Assembly: GCA_018968995.1 (NCBI GenBank)
Contig: JAGWZD010000117.1
Location: 1-6,561 of the forward strand
Length of the DNA: 6,561 nt
Reading direction: 5' to 3'
From: Bdellovibrionales bacterium
GTDB lineage: Bacteria; Bdellovibrionota; UBA1018
Position numbers and translations under genes: made by a program. The notes below the pieces were generated by a model. The model did no database searches, had not been told where the DNA came from, and saw only the letters and a program-made list of their open reading frames with translations. This document shows positions 1 through 6,561 of this stretch, piece after piece (positions within the stretch are counted from its first letter, which is position 1; each line of letters opens with the position of its first letter).

Positions 1-1537
1 TCCTTGGGTGCAGGACACTGGATCGCGCGATGTAAAGCTAGGAAAACCGGGCGAGGCACCTTTTACTCGTGGCGTTCAAAAAGATATGTACCGCGGGCGG
101 CTTTGGACCATGCGCCAGTACGCAGGTTTCGGCACAGCTGAGGAGTCGAATCAGCGGTATCATTATTTGCTGTCCCAAGGAACGATGGGACTTTCTGTGG
201 CATTCGATCTTCCTACGCAGTTAGGGTACGACCCAGATCACCCTCGATCGCTTGGTGAGGTGGGTAAAGTGGGAGTGTCGATCTCTACTTTAAATGAAAT
301 GCGAACCTTGTTTTCCGGGATTGATCTCGCGGGTGTATCCACATCGATGACAATCAACGCTACTGCCTCAATTCTTCTCGCATTTTACGTGGCGGTAGCT
401 GAAGAAAACGGTGTCCAGTCTACAGATCTCCGAGGCACCGTTCAGAATGACGTACTCAAGGAGTATATTGCTCGAGGGAATTTTATTTATCCCCCTGAGG
501 GAGCCCTTCGAATCACTACGGATATGTTCGATTGGTGCTCGAAATATGCGCCCAAGTGGAATCCAATTAGCATTTCTGGATATCACATTCGCGAGGCTGG
601 ATCGACAGCAGTTCAGGAGTTAGCTTTTACCTTCGCAGATGCAATTGCTTATGTGCAAGCTGCTATCGATCGCGGTCTTCCAGTAGACGATTTTGCAGGG
701 CAGCTCTCGTTCTTTTTTAATGTTCATAGCGATTTTTTTGAGGAAATTGCAAAGTTTCGTGCGGCCAGAAGAATTTGGGAAAAGATTATGAGATCCCGTT
801 TTGGAGCCAAACAGGCGCGTTCCTGTGCTCTTAGGTTTCATAGTCAAACCGCAGGATCGACGCTCACCGCTCAGCAGCCACAGAATAATGTGGTGCGTGT
901 GGCGTTGCAGGCGTTGTCTTCTGTCCTGGGTGGTACTCAGTCGCTTCATACGAACTCTTTTGACGAGGCGCTGGCATTGCCAACTGAAGAGTCTGCAAGG
1001 ATTGCACTTCGAACCCAACAATTGATCGCCTATGAATCGAATGTGACTCAGACTGTGGACCCTCTGGCCGGAAGCTGGTTCATCGAGTCTCTGACTGATG
1101 AGATCGAGGCAAGAGTGTGGACCTATCTAGGTGAAATCGAAAAGCGAGGAGGAACAGTCTCCTGCATTGAGTCTGGCTATATTCAAAATGAGATTTTAGA
1201 TTCGGCCTATCGTGATCAGCAGGCGATTGACTCAGGACGAATCAAAGTTGTTGGGGTGAACTGCTTTCGGGATCAGGGCGCGTCGGCAAAGGTGGAGATT
1301 ATGAGAATTTCTCCTGAGGTGGAGCGTCGAGCGGTGGAGAGGGTTCGTGCTTATCGCTCTCAGCGTTCTGGTGCTGCCTTTGATCATGCAATGAAGGCCT
1401 TAAAAGATGGGGCCAAGGGGTCAGGCAATGTCCAAGGGTTGGTTCTAGATGCCGTGCGCGCTCAGGCCACTCTTGGGGAAATCGCCGACGGACTGAGGTC
1501 TGTTTATGGCGAATTTAAAGAGTATTCTGGCTTTTAA
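1..1537 (+). CDS. Methylmalonyl-CoA mutase, large (catalytic) chain, 5' partial
   Basis: Adenosylcobalamin-dependent interconversion of methylmalonyl-CoA and succinyl-CoA, a cytoplasmic step in propionate, branched-chain amino acid and odd-chain fatty acid metabolism. The frame is open to the left edge (first whole codon at 2). The GTG at 8 is probably not the real start: related chains carry roughly 40 more residues before the GEAPFTRG segment. Numbering from that GTG, I see RQYAGF (36-41), SVAFDLPTQ (63-71), GTVQND (143-148), SGYHIREAG (190-198), [12 protein letters not shown] (278-289) and [14 protein letters not shown] (308-321). By alignment from memory with the Propionibacterium enzyme, Tyr38, Arg156 and Tyr192-His193 match Tyr89, Arg207 and Tyr243-His244. 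Tyr and Arg at the first two positions favour methylmalonyl-CoA over isobutyryl-CoA mutase, which has Phe and Gln. The protein ends about 510 residues in with no DxHxxG B12-binding domain, so it needs a separate cobalamin-binding chain, not seen here. Family assignment is very secure; substrate is likely. Confidence 0.96.
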   Translation, partial: PWVQDTGSRDVKLGKPGEAPFTRGVQKDMYRGRLWTMRQYAGFGTAEESNQRYHYLLSQGTMGLSVAFDLPTQLGYDPDHPRSLGEVGKVGVSISTLNEMRTLFSGIDLAGVSTSMTINATASILLAFYVAVAEENGVQSTDLRGTVQNDVLKEYIARGNFIYPPEGALRITTDMFDWCSKYAPKWNPISISGYHIREAGSTAVQELAFTFADAIAYVQAAIDRGLPVDDFAGQLSFFFNVHSDFFEEIAKFRAARRIWEKIMRSRFGAKQARSCALRFHSQTAGSTLTAQQPQNNVVRVALQALSSVLGGTQSLHTNSFDEALALPTEESARIALRTQQLIAYESNVTQTVDPLAGSWFIESLTDEIEARVWTYLGEIEKRGGTVSCIESGYIQNEILDSAYRDQQAIDSGRIKVVGVNCFRDQGASAKVEIMRISPEVERRAVERVRAYRSQRSGAAFDHAMKALKDGAKGSGNVQGLVLDAVRAQATLGEIADGLRSVYGEFKEYSGF

Positions 1538-1547
1538 TCCAATGCCC

Positions 1548-2633
1548 TTAGGCCTTGGGCTGAATCTGATTCACGATAGCCAGATGTTCAGGTAGGCCTA
1601 CAAGTTTTGCGGCTTCGGCGACCACTGGAGCTCGATATTTCAATAATGCTTCTTTTTTAACGCTTCGGCAGCGCTCTACAGCTGTCATCACAATCTCTGG
1701 CGCCAGTTTTCCGGTCTCGAGAGCCTTTACCAGTGCGGCATGCGCCAGGCGAGTAGCCTTCTCGCTTCGGTAGATCAGAAGATCACATCCCGCTTGAATA
1801 GCGAGCCTTGGAGCCTCTTCCGCGCCGTAGTGATCAGTGATTGCATTCATTTCAAGATCATCACTTATGATTATTTTGCTGAATCTCAAATCCTCGCGAA
1901 GCATTTTACGAAGAATTTTCGAGGACAAGGTTGCTGGAAATTCCGCGTCGAGCTCTGGAAATAAAATGTGAGCGGTCATTACCATCGCGCATTTTGCTTT
2001 GAAGGCCTTCGAGAATGGCTTGAGTTCACGTTCCATGAGCACTGACAGTGGAGTAGTTACTTTCGGAAGAGCAAGATGAGAGTCAACGGTGGTATCCCCA
2101 TGCCCAGGGAAGTGCTTCACGCAAGGTTGAACCCCATTTGTAAGATGTCCTCGGACCATGGCAGTTACAAATTTTGAAACCTGATCTTCGGTTTCACCGT
2201 AGGCTCGACGTCCAATAATCGGATTTTTTGGATTGGTATTGATATCGGCGACTGGGCAAAAATTGAGATTGACCCCTACAGCGGCCAGCTCTTTGGCCAT
2301 CAAACTAGAGATCTCAAAGGCCAAGTTTGGCGAGTTGGTCGCAGCGATATCGGCCGCCTCAGGAATCCGGGTGAAATGTTTTTTAAAGCGTTGAACCTTA
2401 CCGCCTTCGTGGTCAACCGAAATCCAAAGAGGAGAGCTAGACTTACAGTCTTGCACTTGGTTCACGAGCTCGGCCACCTGAGCGGGAGAGTCGTAATTCT
2501 GAGAGAATAGAATCACCCCACCAATTCCGGATTGCTGAATAAAAGACGCTGTTTCAGGCGATAGGTCTAACCCGGCAAACCCCATAATAAAAAGTTCGCC
2601 CACTTGGTTGATGGCTTCTTTAGTCAGGCTCAT
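1548..2633 (-). CDS. nagZ: Beta-N-acetylglucosaminidase NagZ (glycoside hydrolase family 3)
   Basis: 361 residues; hydrolyses the GlcNAc-1,6-anhydroMurNAc linkage of recycled muropeptides in the cytoplasm. Its products feed peptidoglycan recycling and, in some bacteria, beta-lactamase induction. Visible motifs are GGVILFSQNY (38-47), the substrate-pocket DHEGGKVQRF (74-83), NPIIGRRAYGE (137-147), and the NagZ hallmark KHFPGHGDTTVDSH (173-186), whose Asp184-His186 pair is the family's acid/base dyad. The SDDLEM segment (257-262) supplies the likely nucleophile Asp258, by analogy with Bacillus subtilis NagZ Asp318. There is no signal peptide or lipobox, which fits a cytoplasmic enzyme, and length is close to the usual 340 or so. 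The ATG is preceded by AAAGGA with a short 3-base gap, and the gene begins 7 bases after the dppC-like stop. It is the last gene of the minus-strand operon and converges on the mutase gene with 10 bases between stops. Confidence 0.96.
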   Translation of the reverse strand: MSLTKEAINQVGELFIMGFAGLDLSPETASFIQQSGIGGVILFSQNYDSPAQVAELVNQVQDCKSSSPLWISVDHEGGKVQRFKKHFTRIPEAADIAATNSPNLAFEISSLMAKELAAVGVNLNFCPVADINTNPKNPIIGRRAYGETEDQVSKFVTAMVRGHLTNGVQPCVKHFPGHGDTTVDSHLALPKVTTPLSVLMERELKPFSKAFKAKCAMVMTAHILFPELDAEFPATLSSKILRKMLREDLRFSKIIISDDLEMNAITDHYGAEEAPRLAIQAGCDLLIYRSEKATRLAHAALVKALETGKLAPEIVMTAVERCRSVKKEALLKYRAPVVAEAAKLVGLPEHLAIVNQIQPKA

Positions 2634-2640
2634 AGGTCCT

Positions 2641-3423
2641 TTAGACTAACTCGGTAGGGGCAGGTTTGGAAATAACCTCGAGCGAAAGCAGCGATAAGAA
2701 CAAGGGTACTCCTACGACGATCGAAATATGGGGGGCTTCGATTAGGTAGTCGCGAGCCTGAGCTAGAAGGGAGCCCCAGCTTTCCTGACCTATTGGAAAT
2801 CCCAGGCCAAGAAAACTTAGCGACGCCTCCGTCATGATTGCCTGCGCTAGCATTGATGGAATTTTGACAGTTGCCAGAGATAGGAGGTGCGGCAGGTAAT
2901 GTTTGGTGGCAAGTCGGAACGGACCCGCACCGAGAGAGCGTGCTGCCCATACAAATTCTTGCTGAGAGATTTCTCGAGCTCTGACCCAGAGAACTCGAGT
3001 CATCCACGGGGTTCCACCCAAGACCAAAGCTAGCGCCATCGTTGTTTTTCCGGGGCCCAGAAATCCGGCAATCATAATAGCAAAGAGAAGAGACGGAAAG
3101 GCGAGGAGCAACTGGATAATCCACTCTATACCGCGTGAGATGCGTGCAGGAAGATTTGGAGAGAGTCCGGCTACTAAAAGCGAAATACTGGTGATGACGA
3201 AGACGCAGGTAAGTGCAAATATGAAACTCAGTAGAGAGGCCTGAGATAAAACTAATAAAAGGTTTCGCCCGTAGGTATCTGCTCCTCCAGGTAGGTTAAA
3301 AAAATTCGGCTTGGCAAGTGCGTTGTCGACATTCACGGTGGCTGGAGACCCTATCGCCCAATAAAGGATCGTCCCTCCAAACCAGAGGATCAGCCACCCT
3401 TTTGCAAGCATCCGAGTGATCAT
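2641..3423 (-). CDS. Peptide-type ABC transporter permease, DppC/OppC family
   Basis: 260-residue inner-membrane protein, the second half of the pore of a peptide (Dpp/Opp) type ABC importer. A first membrane segment (about 8-24) is followed by GADTYGRN (47-54), a degenerate form of the GTDxxGRD that precedes the permease domain in DppC. Further hydrophobic segments lie near 59-86, 101-122, 126-144, 184-206 and 232-249. The cytoplasmic EAA coupling loop is clear (QEFVWAARSLGAGPFR, 155-170, then HYLPHL), as is EASLSFLGLG (199-208) followed by the usual WG. The C-terminus is atypical: the NLLGDxLRDxLDP tail of DppC proteins is replaced by about a dozen unrelated residues. The ATG overlaps the upstream permease stop by 4 bases (ATGA) and has GAGG 7 bases ahead. 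Substrate cannot be read from the sequence; a peptide or muropeptide is likely from family and from nagZ downstream. Confidence 0.93.
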   Translation of the reverse strand: MITRMLAKGWLILWFGGTILYWAIGSPATVNVDNALAKPNFFNLPGGADTYGRNLLLVLSQASLLSFIFALTCVFVITSISLLVAGLSPNLPARISRGIEWIIQLLLAFPSLLFAIMIAGFLGPGKTTMALALVLGGTPWMTRVLWVRAREISQQEFVWAARSLGAGPFRLATKHYLPHLLSLATVKIPSMLAQAIMTEASLSFLGLGFPIGQESWGSLLAQARDYLIEAPHISIVVGVPLFLSLLSLEVISKPAPTELV

Positions 3424-4334
3424 AATGTAGCCTCATCTCGTTGCCTAGGATCCCAAACCTTTTGGAGGAGATCACCAAGGAGTACTCCAAAGAGACAGCA
3501 GCTGGCGCCGAATAACGTGGCTCCCTCCATGACAGGGTAGTCTCGCTGTAGAATTGCATGAATCCAAGTAATGCCTATTCCTGGCAAATCAAAAATCCAT
3601 TCAGCGATGAACGAACCCGCTAATAATGATCCAAATTGCGAACCCAAGATTCCGAGAAGCGCTCCTGCAGAGGGCGCCAGAGCATTCTTCGAGATCACTG
3701 AGACAAGTGGTATACCCCGAGCTCTCGCAGCCTGGAAGTAGGGCTGTGTCATCTCCTCGCGGATTCGCATTTCAATCATGCGGCTCCAACCGCCGGCAAG
3801 CGGCAGAGCCAGTGAGATACAGGCTAGAAAAAACGATCCCCGAAATTCAAACCATGGAAACATTACTGCAAATAGATAAAGAAGAATTGGACCTGTCCAC
3901 GCCATGGGGAAGGTTAAAAAAGCCAACATCAACCCACGTAGAGTAACGGCAAGATTCTGAAAACTTCTCGAACGAAACGGATAGCTGCAAAAAATCGCAC
4001 TTGGCAGCGCGAAGATCAAGGATAGGGTCAGGGCTCCGAGCGATAGCATCAGCGTATTTGATAGACTTCGAAGCAATAGAGGCAGTACCGGATCTCGTGT
4101 GACCAGGGAGTATCCTAAATCACCTTTCAGAAGACGTAAAAAATCTGACAAACAAGCCTCGGTAAATGAAAGATGCAGATTCAGATCTTGGATGATTTTC
4201 TCTCGAGGTATCGCTATCGCTGTTTCAGTTAAAAGCGAGTCGAGGGGATCTCCCGGAAGCGAGCGAATCAGCCCTCGACTGAGTATAAAAATAATCCCTA
4301 ATGAAATGAGTGTGCTCAGTAGTCTTCGAATCAC
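3420..4334 (-). CDS. Peptide-type ABC transporter permease, DppB/OppB family
   Basis: 304-residue inner-membrane protein, partner of the DppC-like permease. DppB landmarks appear in order: N-terminal membrane segment (about 5-24), LPGDP (26-30), a periplasmic stretch ending in GDLGYSL (71-77), then hydrophobic segments near 91-116, 131-160, 168-183, 222-246 and 272-292. The EAA coupling loop is REEMTQPYFQAARARGIP (192-209), followed by FDLPGIG (248-254), RDYPVMEG (264-271) and a terminal WDPR (294-297). The length is typical. The start is GTG, overlapping the stop of the secreted-protein gene by 4 bases (GTGA). No convincing Shine-Dalgarno sequence precedes it, so translation probably depends on reinitiation by ribosomes finishing the upstream gene. 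No ATP-binding subunit or solute-binding protein lies on either side in this window. Confidence 0.95.
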   Translation of the reverse strand: MIRRLLSTLISLGIIFILSRGLIRSLPGDPLDSLLTETAIAIPREKIIQDLNLHLSFTEACLSDFLRLLKGDLGYSLVTRDPVLPLLLRSLSNTLMLSLGALTLSLIFALPSAIFCSYPFRSRSFQNLAVTLRGLMLAFLTFPMAWTGPILLYLFAVMFPWFEFRGSFFLACISLALPLAGGWSRMIEMRIREEMTQPYFQAARARGIPLVSVISKNALAPSAGALLGILGSQFGSLLAGSFIAEWIFDLPGIGITWIHAILQRDYPVMEGATLFGASCCLFGVLLGDLLQKVWDPRQRDEATL

Positions 4335-5089
4335 TGGGTATTCAGGAAGGACTTAGCCTGTTTCTCGGTGGATCTTTCGATGCGGGTCTTTTGCCCAGGC
4401 ATCTCGATTCTAATAGGCACGCCCTTTTTATCAAGGTACCAGAAAGATCTTTGGCTGTTAAAGTCTACCTGTACGCGAACACTCTGCGTTGACTTGGCAT
4501 ATTCATCTTCAGGAACAACCTGAAATCGACCATTTTCCGCAGCAAATCCAGAGTCCTGATTATCCTCTAGTATTGCAATGAACGGTTGAGTGGCCGACTT
4601 CACGATGTTCTCAGGAGTGCTATTTAAAGTTCGCTGCAGCCAAACTGGAAAAATACTGGCAAAAAATGCCTTTGAGGGAATCGCTCGAGTGATTAAAGGG
4701 AGTTCTTGTTGTCCGCGCTTGATGCGAACTTTCATGAGCCCTTTCTCAGCAGTGCCATCGATGCTAATTTCTGTTGCTCGATAGTTCGCGTGAAAATTGT
4801 AAAAAAGCGGCGTTAGCGCGGCATCGTCGAGGCTAAAAACTCCGAGCTGCTCAGAGTTAATGAAACCTTCTTCTTTTTTCCACATATCAGTTTTGAAGTG
4901 TAGGCGTCCTTTCGTGAGCTGCAGCAACTCATGATAGTATGCGTAAGGAGTATTCGGTAGGATAGTGACCGTATACCAGTTGTCCCAGCGGGGTTCATTT
5001 TTTTGAACCTTTGCCTGTACAGGTCTAGAAACGCCAGGAAGAAATAAAATGGCTAGTAGGAGTCCGGAAGTGAGTTGCTTCATGTTCAT
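4331..5089 (-). CDS. Secreted protein of unknown function, signal peptide present
   Basis: I do not recognise a named family with certainty. From the ATG at 5089 the product has 252 residues. It starts with Lys4, a hydrophobic core (about 8-20) and a VQA signal peptidase I type site, with cleavage likely after Ala26. There is no lipobox Cys, so the mature protein is probably periplasmic and soluble. The rest alternates short hydrophobic and polar stretches and reads as beta-rich, with conspicuous segments WKKEEGFIN (70-78), LTPLFYNF (92-99) and a C-terminal FWYLDKKGVPIRIEM (216-230). The last resembles the closing strands of LolA-like or DUF3108-like envelope proteins; that similarity is only suggestive. 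A GTG at 5107 would add six residues and overlap the yihY stop (GTGA). I prefer 5089 because AGG lies 8 bases ahead and the signal peptide is more normal. The stop overlaps the dppB-like start, which couples it to the transporter. Confidence 0.85.
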   Translation of the reverse strand: MNMKQLTSGLLLAILFLPGVSRPVQAKVQKNEPRWDNWYTVTILPNTPYAYYHELLQLTKGRLHFKTDMWKKEEGFINSEQLGVFSLDDAALTPLFYNFHANYRATEISIDGTAEKGLMKVRIKRGQQELPLITRAIPSKAFFASIFPVWLQRTLNSTPENIVKSATQPFIAILEDNQDSGFAAENGRFQVVPEDEYAKSTQSVRVQVDFNSQRSFWYLDKKGVPIRIEMPGQKTRIERSTEKQAKSFLNTQ

Positions 5090-5103
5090 GGATTTTGCCT
5101 GAT

Positions 5104-5901
5104 TCACTTAAAATCATACTTTCTTTGAAGGACGGCCGTAACGACAACTCCAGTAAGAACAATGACCCAAATAATGTAGATCCATAATAGAAGAATCGGA
5201 ATCGCACCTAGACTGCCGTAGATCTTGTCGTAGCTCACCAGTCTTTTTGTATAGAACTGATAGGCAACAGTAGCGATGCTCCAGATCACGGCAGTGCATC
5301 CCGCTGAAATGAGTGCCGGTCGCCAATGAACTTTACGATTTGGGATAAACTTAAAGATCCAAAAGAAAACGGTGGTACCGAGGACCATTAAACCGAACTT
5401 TCCCGGAAAAAGCCTCGCCAAAGGCAACTCTTTAGAACTGAGGACACCGATGGCGACAGCCAGCGCCATCGGCCCGAGCGTAATAAAAAACCAATAGGTG
5501 GCTAATCGTTGAAAGAAACTTCGCGTTTCCGGAGCCCTCCAAATTCTGTTGATCGCTTTATCGATGCTAAAGAGCAGACTGATGCTGGTGAAAAGCAGAC
5601 CTAAAAATCCCGATATTCCTACGGCTCCGGCATGAACGTTCCCAATAAACTTGCGAATGGAGGTGAGGGCAACCTCACCGGAGCCTTCGGTCAGGTTCTG
5701 AAGTAAGAGAGGCTCAAGAGTTGCATACACCCGCTCTAATCCTCCAAAAGCCTGAAAAATCGCGAAGCTAACCGCGAAAAGGGGGATGAGTGACAGAAGC
5801 GTGGTGTAGGCCAGCCCTGAGGCAACCATCAGCAGTTGGCACTCTTGAAACTCGTTCCAGACAGCGACAGCAAATTGACGTATTCTTTTTAAGATAGGCA
5901 T
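5104..5901 (-). CDS. yihY: YihY/BrkB family inner-membrane protein
   Basis: 265-residue multi-pass membrane protein of the family formerly annotated as ribonuclease BN; that RNase activity was later assigned to another protein, so the function is unknown. Family landmarks are ASGLAYTTLLSLIPL (27-41), SIDKAINRIWRA (112-123), FKFIPNRKVHWRPAL (183-197) and YDKIYGSLGAIPILLLWIY (224-242). About six membrane segments are visible, near 24-52, 93-111, 135-153, 168-187, 196-218 and 231-257. Length is slightly below the usual 280-300 residues, with only a short charged C-terminal tail. The ATG at 5901 is preceded by GGA about 7 bases away. This is the first gene of the minus-strand operon, so the operon promoter should lie just upstream, in the short gap shared with the divergent Tad-like gene. 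A link to the transporter and nagZ is inferred from gene order only. Confidence 0.94.
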   Translation of the reverse strand: MPILKRIRQFAVAVWNEFQECQLLMVASGLAYTTLLSLIPLFAVSFAIFQAFGGLERVYATLEPLLLQNLTEGSGEVALTSIRKFIGNVHAGAVGISGFLGLLFTSISLLFSIDKAINRIWRAPETRSFFQRLATYWFFITLGPMALAVAIGVLSSKELPLARLFPGKFGLMVLGTTVFFWIFKFIPNRKVHWRPALISAGCTAVIWSIATVAYQFYTKRLVSYDKIYGSLGAIPILLLWIYIIWVIVLTGVVVTAVLQRKYDFK

Positions 5902-5953
5902 CGCGAGTTCCGATAAGTGTTTAGTTTAGCATCTCTACGGAGACCAGAGTGCC
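5902..5953. promoter_or_regulatory. Divergent intergenic region expected to hold two promoters
   Basis: Only 52 bases separate the yihY start from the Tad-like start, and the two genes point away from each other. Start signals for the five-gene operon and for the Tad-like gene must therefore lie here or reach into the coding ends. The middle (about 5911-5932) is AT-rich, but I cannot find a convincing pair of -35 and -10 boxes for either direction, so no promoter is mapped. GGAG at 5939-5942 may be the ribosome binding site for the plus-strand gene. Confidence 0.35.
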
Positions 5954-6561
5954 ATGTTTGGTGCGAGTGATCTATTCGGCTCAGGAAAGATTGTACTGTA
6001 TTTTGGGTACGCTTTTGCATTCTTTGCTACTTTTTTAGTGGCGCGTTTCCTGTTTCAAGAAGAGGAGTCCCGCCAAGCCGCTGAAAACCTGGGAGATAAT
6101 AAAAATCGCAAGGCCTCAAACGACTTCGTGCGAGTGACTCGACCCTTGTTTTCTCAGTATATCGTTCCCATGGTCCGTGGCAAACCCCTTTGGGACGGCC
6201 GAAGAGCTCACTATAAGCGCAGACTGATTTCGGCAGGACTTCGTGAGGAGTTTACTCCGGACGAATTTATTGCGTTTAAGTTCTTCCTCATTGTAGGGGC
6301 GCCTTTTATCGCGATGATCTTGCAGGTCACCGGATTTCTGGATGTGGCTGTTTGGCATTTGCTCTTGATCTCGGTTGTGGGCTGGTTTTTGCCTGATTTG
6401 TGGATCATCAGCCGTATTCAGGCTCGGCAGCGGCAGGTGAAGCGGGCCCTTCCGTTTGTGGTCGATCTTCTCGCTTTGTCCACTGAGGCTGGCTTAGACT
6501 TTATTGGATCTATCGGCAAAGTGGTTGAGAAAGCAAAACCAAGCCCATTGATTGAAGAGCT
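5954..6561 (+). CDS. TadC-like type II secretion F-domain membrane protein, 3' partial
   Basis: Open frame from ATG 5954 to the right edge, 202 full codons. An in-frame TAG at 5927-5929 and the lack of another start codon fix the beginning. The protein opens with a membrane segment (about 12-34), then a charged cytoplasmic stretch containing a KRRLISAGL motif (88-96) typical of the N-terminal part of TadB/TadC proteins. Two close hydrophobic segments follow (about 108-125 and 131-152). A T2SSF domain then begins at RALPFVVDLLALSTEAGLDF (164-183). The EAGLxF wording and following IGKVVEKAKPSPLIEE favour TadC over TadB. TadC-type proteins form the inner-membrane platform of Tad/Flp pilus assembly and work with a TadA ATPase. 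In most tad clusters tadB precedes tadC, but here the gene before it is divergent yihY, so any tadB must be elsewhere. The C-terminal half of the domain is outside the window. Confidence 0.88.
   Translation, partial: MFGASDLFGSGKIVLYFGYAFAFFATFLVARFLFQEEESRQAAENLGDNKNRKASNDFVRVTRPLFSQYIVPMVRGKPLWDGRRAHYKRRLISAGLREEFTPDEFIAFKFFLIVGAPFIAMILQVTGFLDVAVWHLLLISVVGWFLPDLWIISRIQARQRQVKRALPFVVDLLALSTEAGLDFIGSIGKVVEKAKPSPLIEE

Noticed and set aside
620..1021. 133-residue open frame antisense to the mutase gene.
   Set aside because: The plus strand encodes highly conserved mutase sequence here; the antisense translation shows no recognisable domain.
1539..1560. Possible bidirectional terminator hairpin between the convergent mutase and nagZ genes (GCCC at 1544-1547 facing GGGC at 1557-1560).
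   Set aside because: The stem is only four base pairs with a nine-base loop, and no T-run follows on either strand.
2630..3124. 164-residue open frame on the minus strand, overlapping dppC.
   Set aside because: It is a shifted-frame shadow of the DppC-like gene: low-complexity, Ser/Pro/Arg-rich translation, no family motif, and the other frame carries the conserved EAA loop.
3626..3946. 106-residue plus-strand open frame opposite the DppB-like gene.
   Set aside because: It lies fully inside a well-conserved permease gene and its translation shows no domain or membrane pattern.
5875..5897. TTGACG-like -35 box for the Tad-like gene inside the yihY 5' end.
   Set aside because: At 17 bases spacing the sequence does not resemble a -10 box, so a promoter cannot be supported.
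6116..6358. 80-residue minus-strand open frame opposite the Tad-like gene.
   Set aside because: The plus strand has an uninterrupted T2SSF-type protein; the antisense frame has no recognisable features.

Overview
The window looks like ordinary chromosome from a Gram-negative bacterium. The base composition is balanced by eye. The genes for periplasm-to-cytoplasm peptide transport, cell-wall recycling and a Tad-type secretion platform, together with a stand-alone methylmalonyl-CoA mutase catalytic chain, fit a Bdellovibrionota or other former deltaproteobacterium. That placement is inference; no rRNA or other marker gene is present. I see no tRNA, rRNA, CRISPR array, insertion sequence or long repeat, and coding density is near total.

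Layout. (1) Positions 1-1537, plus strand: the large (catalytic) chain of a B12-dependent methylmalonyl-CoA mutase. Its N-terminus lies off the left edge, and it has no fused cobalamin-binding domain. (2) Positions 1548-5901, minus strand: five tightly packed genes read from right to left. They encode a YihY/BrkB inner-membrane protein, a secreted protein of unknown function, a DppB-type permease, a DppC-type permease and the cytoplasmic beta-N-acetylglucosaminidase NagZ. Junctions are 4-base stop/start overlaps or very short gaps, so this is almost certainly one operon with translational coupling. (3) Positions 5902-5953: a short divergent intergenic region that must hold start signals for both directions. 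(4) Positions 5954-6561, plus strand: the N-terminal 202 codons of a TadC-like type II secretion F-domain protein that runs off the right edge.

How the genes may work together. NagZ removes N-acetylglucosamine from cytoplasmic anhydro-muropeptides during peptidoglycan recycling. The two permeases upstream form the membrane pore of a peptide-type ABC importer, but no ATPase or binding protein is encoded with them here. A reasonable hypothesis is that this orphan pore imports muropeptides or other cell-wall peptides for NagZ and borrows ATPase subunits encoded elsewhere. The secreted protein could be an envelope partner, but its sequence does not reveal its role. The mutase and the Tad-like gene appear to be unrelated neighbours facing the operon convergently and divergently. 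I found no clear sign of a wholly new system; the most interesting item is the coupling of an orphan importer pore, an uncharacterised secreted protein and nagZ.
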